From positions 1 to 13,624 of the forward strand of contig JAGLGH010000220.1 of the NCBI GenBank assembly GCA_023144115.1: 13,624 bases of DNA, read 5' to 3'. The DNA comes from Nanobdellota archaeon (GTDB lineage Archaea > Nanobdellota > Nanobdellia > Woesearchaeales > JAGLGH01). This document shows, in pieces, positions 6,633-11,588 of the stretch. Position numbers and translations under genes: made by a program. The notes beneath the pieces are model-generated. The model ran no database searches. It was not told the origin of the DNA and was given only the letters and a program-made list of their open reading frames with translations. Within the stretch, counting starts at the first letter, position 1; every line of letters starts with the position of its first letter.

Positions 6633-7214
6633 TTAGACAATCACACCAAGAATTATGTAAAGCAATGCATCCTTGACTTTGACAAGATCATATTCATTTT
6701 TTGCCATAATGGTTATACAATTGCCCTGAGTATTGACACTAGTGCTATTTCCTTTTGTCAAATATATCACCGGGCTTTTCTCGCCTGCATCATCGCATGT
6801 GATGACCTGAAGATTATTTTCATTCTCTTCTGTAAAACCATGCATGACAACCCTTTCGAACAATAAAAGCTTGCTTTCTAATTCAAATTCAAGGAATGAA
6901 ACTGCGCTCTGCAAAGGGTTTTCAGGATCGCTTGTTATCATTATGACTTCAGCTTCCCTAATCATGCTGACTTCACCAGGCTCAAAAGAGATATGCTCAA
7001 CCTCAGTAGGATGGAAATTGAAACCAATCACCTTTTCTTCAATCTCTGTTGAAAATCCGTTCTTGTCCTGCCTGAATTCATAATCATTATATTCAAGTTC
7101 TGTTTTAGAACCACTATCAAGAACAACATAACCCGCAATACTGCCCATCATCACTAACCCGACTAAAATTGCTATAAATTTTCCATATCTGTTTGATTTT
7201 TCTCTGCGTCTCAT
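6633..7214 (-). CDS. Membrane-anchored protein, paralogue of the next gene
   Basis: This 193-residue protein has a basic N-terminus (MRRREKSNRYGK), one membrane helix at about 13-32 and a soluble domain of about 155 residues that should face outward. Cys140 (VITCDD) and Cys166 (QGNCITI) align with Cys239 and Cys263 of the downstream 291-residue protein. The order Y-x-F, F-N-F-x-x-x-P and a C-terminal amphipathic helix (VKVKDALLYIILG) also match. It lacks the acidic repeat region. It is first in the operon 7214-5112 and has its own TATA-like box 33 nt upstream and no SD, so it is probably leaderless. The family is not recognised. The pair may form a heteromeric surface complex, which is inference. 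Confidence 0.8.
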   Translation of the reverse strand: MRRREKSNRYGKFIAILVGLVMMGSIAGYVVLDSGSKTELEYNDYEFRQDKNGFSTEIEEKVIGFNFHPTEVEHISFEPGEVSMIREAEVIMITSDPENPLQSAVSFLEFELESKLLLFERVVMHGFTEENENNLQVITCDDAGEKSPVIYLTKGNSTSVNTQGNCITIMAKNEYDLVKVKDALLYIILGVIV

Positions 7215-7239
7215 TTTAACAGCATAAATTGCTCCATTC

Positions 7240-7247
7240 TTTAAAAA
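7240..7247 (-). promoter_or_regulatory. TATA-like box of the three-gene operon
   Basis: TTTTTAAA (7247-7240, minus strand) begins 33 nt before the ATG at 7214. The match to consensus is modest, but the spacing agrees with the other leaderless genes here. Confidence 0.45.
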
Positions 7248-7262
7248 CTTTTCTAAAGAGAT

Positions 7263-7281
7263 TTGATTTTCTCAAAATCAA
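7263..7281. promoter_or_regulatory. Perfect dyad in a divergent intergenic region
   Basis: TTGATTTT (7263-7270), CTC, AAAATCAA (7274-7281): 8-bp arms with a 3-base spacer. It lies 16 bp upstream of the minus-strand TATA box and about 60 bp upstream of the plus-strand one. It is a candidate operator for either gene set. Confidence 0.4.
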
Positions 7282-7343
7282 GCAACTTTTGAAATGAACA
7301 AAAAGGTTAGTTTTTACTGGAGACTCACAACCTCCCCCCAACA

Positions 7344-7351
7344 TTTATTAA
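7344..7351 (+). promoter_or_regulatory. TATA box of duplicated gene, copy 1
   Basis: TTTATTAA begins 31 nt before the ATG at 7375. It rules against the upstream ATG at 7294, which would put this box inside the coding sequence. Confidence 0.6.
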
Positions 7352-7374
7352 TAACTTATGATTTCCATCTTAAT

Positions 7375-7959
7375 ATGGCAGAAATAAAATCAATGGGAAC
7401 AGAATATAAAATAATCGCTGAAGGTACCTGGGAACAAGTTGCCAAAGCTTGTAGAATAACAAAAGCAGTAATAAAAAATACCCAACCCAAAACATGTCTT
7501 TCTAATAGTAGAGAAATTGAAGCAATCAAGAGTGCTTTAACAAAATATTTAACTCCAAAAGATGGAGAGAATTTTGCAGATTATAAAAATAGAATTTTTG
7601 AAAAATATTCAGGAATAAAAGAAAAATTAAAATCATTATTGATTGAAGATAACCTTCCTTTTACAGGTTATAGAGATAACAATAGATTTGTTGCAGCCTA
7701 TTCAGAAACAGGAATAAAAGGAAAATTAAAATCATTATTAATTAGAAATACCGTTCCATTTCATTTTAATTTAATTGAGTTTAAGGGAGAAAGTACACTT
7801 TTAGTTGAATCTATAACAAGAGAAAAAGAATATCAAGCAACTATAAGCGCAAGCGGAGATTATTCAAAAAGAGGAGATTCAATTGCAGCAGGTATAAAAG
7901 AAGCATTGGAGCAAAATTCAATCCCACACTCGTACAAAACTCTTGATAAATTAATCTAA
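7375..7959 (+). CDS. Unknown duplicated protein, copy 1 (194 residues)
   Basis: I do not recognise the family. The start at 7375 is chosen because copy 2 aligns from its own ATG at the same place and both have a TATA box 31 nt upstream. The protein has an N-terminal region with MGTEYKIIAEGTWEQVAKACRIT, a variable middle, and a strongly conserved C-terminal region (about 140-194) with YQATISASGDYSKRGDSIA, which looks like strands followed by an amphipathic helix. No signal peptide or membrane segment is seen. The middle contains a 33-residue internal repeat (SGIKEKLKSLL then TGIKGKLKSLL) that copy 2 has only once. The longer frame back to 7294 has no matching counterpart in copy 2 and is judged non-coding. 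Confidence 0.75.
   Translation: MAEIKSMGTEYKIIAEGTWEQVAKACRITKAVIKNTQPKTCLSNSREIEAIKSALTKYLTPKDGENFADYKNRIFEKYSGIKEKLKSLLIEDNLPFTGYRDNNRFVAAYSETGIKGKLKSLLIRNTVPFHFNLIEFKGESTLLVESITREKEYQATISASGDYSKRGDSIAAGIKEALEQNSIPHSYKTLDKLI
7612..7743 (+). repeat. Internal 99-bp repeat in copy 1
   Basis: GGAATAAAAGAAAAATTAAA at 7612 recurs with one change at 7711, continuing as ATCATTATT(G/A)ATT. The 99-base period keeps the frame and accounts for nearly all of the extra length of copy 1 over copy 2. Confidence 0.7.
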
Positions 7960-7991
7960 TTTTGATTGAAAAATTACAATCCTACCAAAAT

Positions 7992-7999
7992 TTTATTAA
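7992..7999 (+). promoter_or_regulatory. TATA box of duplicated gene, copy 2
   Basis: TTTATTAA begins 31 nt before the ATG at 8023, exactly as in copy 1, so copy 2 can be transcribed on its own. Confidence 0.6.
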
Positions 8000-8022
8000 T
8001 TACTTCTGATTTCCATCTTAGT

Positions 8023-8514
8023 ATGGCAAGAATAAAATCAATGGGAAAAGAATATCAAATAACAGCAGAAGGTAGTTGGGACCAAGTTGTCAAAGCTTGT
8101 AGAATAACAGAAATAGTAATAAAAGATACTCAACAAAAAGTAAGTTCTGGTTATAGTAACAAGATTATAAATCAAAATAGCGTTTTAAAATCATATTTAA
8201 TTCCAAAAGAAGGAGAGACTTTTACAGATTATAAAAATAGAGTTATTGAAACAGATTCAGGAACAGGAATAAAGGGAAAATTGATGTTATTTTTAACTGG
8301 AGATCAAATTCCACTTCAGTTTTATTCAATTAAGAATAATGGAGAAAGTACACTTAGAGTTGAATCTACAACAAGAGAAAGAAAGTATCAAGCAACTATA
8401 AGCGCAAGCGGAGATTATTCAAAAAGAGGAGATTCAATTGCAACAGGCCTAAAAGAAGCATTGGAGCAAAATTCAATCCAACATTCATACAAAACTCTCG
8501 ATAAATTAATCTAA
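8023..8514 (+). CDS. Unknown duplicated protein, copy 2 (163 residues)
   Basis: This is a paralogue of the gene just upstream, with the same start context and the same last residues (SYKTLDKLI). The N-terminal part (SMGKEYQITAEGSWDQVVKACRIT) and the C-terminal part (TISASGDYSKRGDSIA) are close to copy 1. The middle is diverged and shorter. The frame is intact, and many differences from copy 1 are conservative or synonymous, so both copies seem to be under protein-level constraint. The stop overlaps the stop of the TrmB-like gene on the other strand by 3 bases. Function is unknown, and the alternative frame start at 7966 is rejected. Confidence 0.75.
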   Translation: MARIKSMGKEYQITAEGSWDQVVKACRITEIVIKDTQQKVSSGYSNKIINQNSVLKSYLIPKEGETFTDYKNRVIETDSGTGIKGKLMLFLTGDQIPLQFYSIKNNGESTLRVESTTRERKYQATISASGDYSKRGDSIATGLKEALEQNSIQHSYKTLDKLI

Positions 8515-9227
8515 TTTGCCATTTTCCAAAGCAGATCAAAGTAATTTCTATAAGTTATTGATAAATTTTTATTAGAGATTACAATTGCATTATACGGAGA
8601 TTGCCAATTCAAAATTACTATTTTATTTTCATAAATAAGCGTTGTTGTTGGCAAAGAAATCTCAGAAGAAAGTTTTTTAATTGTAGAGTATTCATAATCA
8701 TATTTTTTCACCTTATCAAAAACTCCTCTTGTGCATAATATTTTTTCCCTTATTTTATTTCTTTTGCATTCATTAACAAATTGTTGAAAGAATATGGGTA
8801 AAAGATCATGAAAATGCCCTTCTTCCCCCAATACAAGATGGTCTTGTTTATTTCTTAAGATTTCTCTTAATACAGTTTTAAGCCCATCTTTGCCCTTATA
8901 TACCTCTGCTGTTGTTTCTTCTTTTGGAAGATTTGAGAGATTAATCAATTCAGGCAATATTTTTTCAAATTCATTCTCTTTCTCTTTTAAATCTTTTAAA
9001 ATTTTCTCAGGATGTGCTGCTTGAAAATATTTGATATTATTTTGGATTACATGAGAAACAAGACCTTTATGAATTAGGGAATCAAGATATCTATAACAAG
9101 TTGCCCTGTCTATATTTGTTTCTTTTGAAACTTTTGAAGCTGTTGTACTTCCAATTATTAATAAACTAAGATATACCTGGATTTCTTTTTCATCTAATCC
9201 TAATTTTTGGAGTATTTTTGTATCCAT
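8511..9227 (-). CDS. TrmB-family transcriptional regulator
   Basis: This 238-residue DNA-binding regulator belongs to the archaeal TrmB family. A winged helix-turn-helix occupies about 12-65, with the TrmB-like start LQKLGLDEKEIQVYLSLL and the recognition region NIDRATCYRYLDSL. A coiled linker follows (about 73-105). A C-terminal domain starts with EVYKGKDGLKTVLREIL, typical of family members. It is shorter than sugar-sensing TrmB proteins of about 340 residues and appears to lack their sugar-binding extension. The start has a TATA box 31 nt upstream and no SD. It is divergent from the PRMT-radical SAM operon and an inverted repeat overlaps its promoter, so it probably controls that operon and itself. 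The ligand is unknown. Confidence 0.9.
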   Translation of the reverse strand: MDTKILQKLGLDEKEIQVYLSLLIIGSTTASKVSKETNIDRATCYRYLDSLIHKGLVSHVIQNNIKYFQAAHPEKILKDLKEKENEFEKILPELINLSNLPKEETTAEVYKGKDGLKTVLREILRNKQDHLVLGEEGHFHDLLPIFFQQFVNECKRNKIREKILCTRGVFDKVKKYDYEYSTIKKLSSEISLPTTTLIYENKIVILNWQSPYNAIVISNKNLSITYRNYFDLLWKMAN

Positions 9228-9234
9228 TTAGGAC

Positions 9235-9271
9235 TATAAACCATAACTAGTATTTAAACTTGTTGTTTATA
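9235..9271. promoter_or_regulatory. Imperfect inverted repeat, candidate TrmB operator
   Basis: TATAAAC (9235-9241) and GTTTATA (9265-9271) are inverted copies. Inside them AACTAGT (9245-9251) and ACTTGTT (9258-9264) match inversely at 6 of 7 positions. They frame the regulator's TATA box (TTTAAATA, 9258-9251), a natural site for autoregulation. The region is AT-rich, so chance is possible. Confidence 0.4.
9251..9258 (-). promoter_or_regulatory. TATA box of the TrmB-like gene
   Basis: TTTAAATA (9258-9251, minus strand) begins 31 nt before the ATG at 9227, giving a leaderless transcript. Confidence 0.6.
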
Positions 9272-9285
9272 ATGAACTACACAAA

Positions 9286-9293
9286 TTTAAATG
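9286..9293 (+). promoter_or_regulatory. TATA-like box of the PRMT-radical SAM operon
   Basis: TTTAAATG begins 30 nt before the ATG at 9316, and there is no SD. It is the only candidate at the usual distance. Confidence 0.5.
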
Positions 9294-9315
9294 AAAACAT
9301 TACTTCTTTTTACTA

Positions 9316-10197
9316 ATGGTAGATATAATTCCAAATTATAGCCTTCCGCACATACACTGTTTGATGTTAAGAGATAATGCACGCCTAAACGCATATGATA
9401 AAGCATTAAGCCTTGTACAAGGAAGGGTTGTATTAGATTATGGAGCTGGAACTGGAATCTTAAGCATGATGGCAGCAAGAGCTGGAGCTGATAAAGTTTA
9501 TGCAATTGAACCAACAAATACAGATTTGGCTAGACAAATAATTAAAGATAATGGTTTAGAAGAAAGGGTTAAGATAGTTGAAGGAGATATTCTTGATGTT
9601 GATTTGCCTAAGGTTGATGCTATTGTTTCAGAGTGGATGGGAGTTTGGGCTTTGCAGGAAAATATGTTGCCAGGCTTATTATATGCACGAAATAAATTTC
9701 TGAAAAAAGAGGGAATTATCTTACCTGCCTGTATAAATATGTATTTAGTTCCAAGTTATGAACCTATAGAAAATTTACCTGATTTTAGCAGAATTCAAGA
9801 TTTTGATTTAAGCCATTATTTGACCAATGTGCATTCACAACCATTTGTTATGCAGGCAAATACTCAATACTTTCTTTCAGAACCTAAGAGGGTACATTCT
9901 CTTAACATTGCTTCTTTGCCTCTTGAAAATTGCACAAATCTTGATTTACAGGCAAGTTATTTGGCACAAAAAGAGGGAAAAGTTACATGCTTATATGGAT
10001 GGTTTGATGCAGATTTTTATGGGATTTCAAGATTAGATACCTCACCCAATACAACAACCCATTGGCAACAAGCAAGATTTTTGCCAGAAAAAGCAATTTC
10101 TGTCAAACCAGGAGATAATATAAGAGTCAAAATTAATTCCAAAGTTTCTCCTAATGATAAGAAACAAATTAATTTTAATATAGAGGTATCCAAATGA
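9316..10197 (+). CDS. PRMT-type protein arginine N-methyltransferase
   Basis: This 293-residue SAM-dependent enzyme resembles the catalytic core of eukaryotic PRMT1. The SAM site VVLDYGAGTGILSMMAA lies at 38-54, with E65 at the ribose position. The double-E loop has Glu106 and Glu115 in SEWMG...QENML, spaced nine residues apart as in PRMT1. The THW loop is at 248-250 in a TSPNTTTHWQQ context, followed by a beta-barrel end. Met17 and Met117 correspond to the two active-site methionines of type I PRMTs, which make asymmetric dimethylarginine. The first helix is short: Tyr8 fits the last Tyr of the YFxxY motif, but the first is missing. The stop overlaps the radical SAM start (ATGA), so the two are translationally coupled. 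Such enzymes are mainly eukaryotic and uncommon in archaea. The substrate is unknown; the adjacent Arg-containing peptide is my candidate. Confidence 0.88.
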   Translation: MVDIIPNYSLPHIHCLMLRDNARLNAYDKALSLVQGRVVLDYGAGTGILSMMAARAGADKVYAIEPTNTDLARQIIKDNGLEERVKIVEGDILDVDLPKVDAIVSEWMGVWALQENMLPGLLYARNKFLKKEGIILPACINMYLVPSYEPIENLPDFSRIQDFDLSHYLTNVHSQPFVMQANTQYFLSEPKRVHSLNIASLPLENCTNLDLQASYLAQKEGKVTCLYGWFDADFYGISRLDTSPNTTTHWQQARFLPEKAISVKPGDNIRVKINSKVSPNDKKQINFNIEVSK

Positions 10198-11441
10198 ATT
10201 GCCCTAATTGCTTATTTAACTTCAAAGATGCAAAATATCGCTTTGTTCTGATTAGTGTAACAAATAATTGCAATAATTCCTGTGATTACTGTTACTTGGG
10301 TTGTAATAATAAAATTAACAAAAAAAATATTTCTATGGACACTATTAAAAAAATCTTAGAAGCATATTGTCTTTATTTGCAAGATTTTCCAAAAGAAGAA
10401 CGTTTTTTAACAATAATCTGGCATGGTGGAGAACCTCTTATTGCAGGAACTGAATTTTATGAGAAAATCTTAAAGCTTCAAAAAGAATATGCTAAAAAAT
10501 TTGACGTGAGTTTTAATAATGGAATTGAAACAAACGGCACATTACTGACAGAAGAATGGGCAGATTTTCTATCCCAAAACCACTTTCAGATCGGAATTAG
10601 TTTAGATGGCCCTAAATTTATTCACGACATTCACAGAAGAGGAAAAGACAATCTCTCATCGTTCTCTAAAACTTTAAGAGGAATTGAAATATTAGAACAT
10701 AAAAGAATTCCATTCAGTGTAATTTCAGTTATTACAAATAAAAATCATCAATATTATAAAGAAATGTTAGATTACTTCATATCTTTTAAATATTTGAGAT
10801 ATGCAGATTTTCTTCCAGGATATGACCCAAATGGACAAATAGAATATTTAAATCCAGAAAATTATGGCAATTTTTTAGCCTCTCTATTTGACTATTGGAT
10901 TAGTCTGGGAGGAAGCAAAAAAATACAAATTAGATATTTTGATGATTTAATCTTAAAGATATCCAATCAAGTAAAGAAAAATACCCCAATAGGATGTGAA
11001 ATTATGGGGAAATGTGGTGAAATACAATACGTGAATGAAGATGGACAATTATACCCCTGTGTCACATTACCGCAAAGTCCAGAATTATTTATGGGAAATT
11101 TTCACAAAAATAGTTTTAATGAAATGTTAAAATCAAAAAACTATCTAAATTTCCAAAACAAATTCAATGATTTACACAGTGATTGTCAATCCTGCAATAT
11201 ATACTCAATTTGCAAAGGAGGTTGTGCTACAAGAAGATTTTACCATCCTAATAAAAGATCAGATAGCAAAGACTATTTTTGTCTTGCCCGTAAAAGAATC
11301 ATAAATAAGATAAAAAAATATCTAAGGAGGCAAACCAAAATGGAAGACGAAATTAATACATTTGTTAGAGGACCAAAACCTGAAAAAGAAGAAGGAAAAA
11401 ACACTTTTGTAAGAAGTCCAAAAGAAGAGAATGAGGAATAG
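10194..11441 (+). CDS. Radical SAM/SPASM peptide-modifying enzyme with peptide-like tail
   Basis: This 415-residue enzyme should use a [4Fe-4S] cluster to cleave SAM and modify a peptide or protein, as SPASM-domain enzymes do. An N-terminal CPNC (C3, C6) precedes the radical SAM motif C26-x3-C30-x2-C33. WHGGEPL is at 76-82, ETNGTLL at 112-118 and SLDGP at 136-140. The SPASM region has C268, C274, C289 (DGQLYPC), C331, C334, C340, C344 (CKGGC) and C363, enough for two auxiliary clusters. The recognised domains end near residue 380. The last 33 residues form an acidic tail with two NTFVR(G/S)PK motifs, preceded by a strong SD and an in-frame ATG. A GAGGT at 10183-10187 and the ATGA overlap couple it to the PRMT gene. 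It is related in layout to anaerobic sulfatase-maturating enzymes and RiPP maturases. No sulfatase gene or RRE domain is seen. Confidence 0.92.
   Translation: MNCPNCLFNFKDAKYRFVLISVTNNCNNSCDYCYLGCNNKINKKNISMDTIKKILEAYCLYLQDFPKEERFLTIIWHGGEPLIAGTEFYEKILKLQKEYAKKFDVSFNNGIETNGTLLTEEWADFLSQNHFQIGISLDGPKFIHDIHRRGKDNLSSFSKTLRGIEILEHKRIPFSVISVITNKNHQYYKEMLDYFISFKYLRYADFLPGYDPNGQIEYLNPENYGNFLASLFDYWISLGGSKKIQIRYFDDLILKISNQVKKNTPIGCEIMGKCGEIQYVNEDGQLYPCVTLPQSPELFMGNFHKNSFNEMLKSKNYLNFQNKFNDLHSDCQSCNIYSICKGGCATRRFYHPNKRSDSKDYFCLARKRIINKIKKYLRRQTKMEDEINTFVRGPKPEKEEGKNTFVRSPKEENEE
11324..11342 (+). promoter_or_regulatory. Strong internal SD and ATG inside the radical SAM gene
   Basis: AAGGAGG (11324-11330) lies 9 nt before an in-frame ATG at 11340. 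It is the longest SD match noticed in the window and sits exactly at the boundary between the enzyme domains and the repeat tail. It could drive separate synthesis of the 33-residue tail. Confidence 0.55.
11340..11441 (+). CDS. Candidate precursor peptide, nested in frame (33 residues)
   Basis: This small coding unit shares frame and stop with the radical SAM gene. It starts with MEDEI, then NTFVRGPK, an acidic PEKEEGK spacer, NTFVRSPK and a final EENEE. Its only two Arg and two Phe occur once per motif, each as F-V-R. The motif copies use different synonymous codons for Asn, Thr and Val, so the residues rather than the DNA appear conserved. The strong SD supports independent translation. Co-location with a SPASM enzyme and an arginine methyltransferase suggests a modified (RiPP-like) peptide, with F-V-R as the probable site. 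There is no leader of ordinary length, protease site or exporter nearby. It could instead be only the enzyme's C-terminal tail. Confidence 0.5.
   Translation: MEDEINTFVRGPKPEKEEGKNTFVRSPKEENEE
11355..11438 (+). repeat. Two 45-nt units encoding NTFVR(G/S)PK
   Basis: The units start at 11355 and 11400. Over eight codons they differ by three synonymous changes (AAT/AAC, ACA/ACT, GTT/GTA) and one replacement (Gly/Ser). That pattern fits selection on the peptide rather than a fresh DNA duplication. Confidence 0.7.
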
Positions 11442-11456
11442 ATAAAAAGATATTTT

Positions 11457-11480
11457 CCTTGTTTTTTTATATTTATATTC
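11457..11480 (+). terminator. Oligo-T terminator after the radical SAM gene
   Basis: CCTTG followed by T7 (11462-11468) and a further AT-rich stretch with T runs lies about 20 bases after the stop. No stable stem is obvious. This is the usual archaeal form and separates the operon from the GGDEF gene, which has its own promoter. Confidence 0.5.
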
Positions 11481-11533
11481 TAAAAATACATCCATAGCAG
11501 GTTTAATATGTTCTAAAAGAATAAATCAAACTA

Positions 11534-11583
11534 TTTATATATAAGTAATTTAATCTGTAATATTATACATATTTTCAAGAGGT
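11534..11583 (+). promoter_or_regulatory. TATA box and SD of the GGDEF gene
   Basis: TTTATATA (11534-11541), a perfect archaeal TATA box, lies 55 nt before the ATG, so a leader of about 25 nt is expected. The leader carries GAGGT (11579-11583), 5 nt from the ATG at 11589. Unlike the other first genes here, this one is SD-led. Confidence 0.6.
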
Positions 11584-11588
11584 TTTAG

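Larger units (their letters stand above)
7342..8517 (+). repeat. Tandem duplication of a gene with its promoter
   Basis: The stretch 7342-7962 recurs at 7990-8517. Similarity starts in the promoter (TTTATTAA and a shared GATTTCCATCTTA) and ends just past the stop codons (shared GATAAATTAATCTAATTT). A 57-base run is identical in both (7831-7887 and 8386-8442), while the middle has diverged. Copy 1 is longer because of an internal duplication. Confidence 0.85.

Noticed and set aside
7294..7374. Upstream extension of duplicated gene copy 1 to the ATG at 7294
   Set aside because: It would cover the promoter TATA box, and copy 2 has no matching N-terminus beyond the shared promoter DNA. The apparent similarity LLIT(Y/S)DFHL is just the promoter read as codons.
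7964..7981. GATTG/CAATC inverted repeat between the two copies
   Set aside because: Arms of five bases with an 8-base spacer are expected by chance in such AT-rich DNA and no T run follows at the right place.
7966..8022. Start of copy 2 at 7966
   Set aside because: The codon there is TTG and the TATA box at 7992-7999 would lie inside the gene. The ATG at 8023 aligns with that of copy 1.
7342..8517. CRISPR array or insertion sequence
   Set aside because: The repeats are two gene-length copies with intact frames; there are no short regular repeats with spacers, no transposase and no terminal inverted repeats.
11340..11441. Radical SAM tail as a read-through or frameshift error
   Set aside because: The frame is continuous, the tail has a conserved repeat with synonymous differences, and a strong SD lies at its border. 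A simple lost stop would not explain these.
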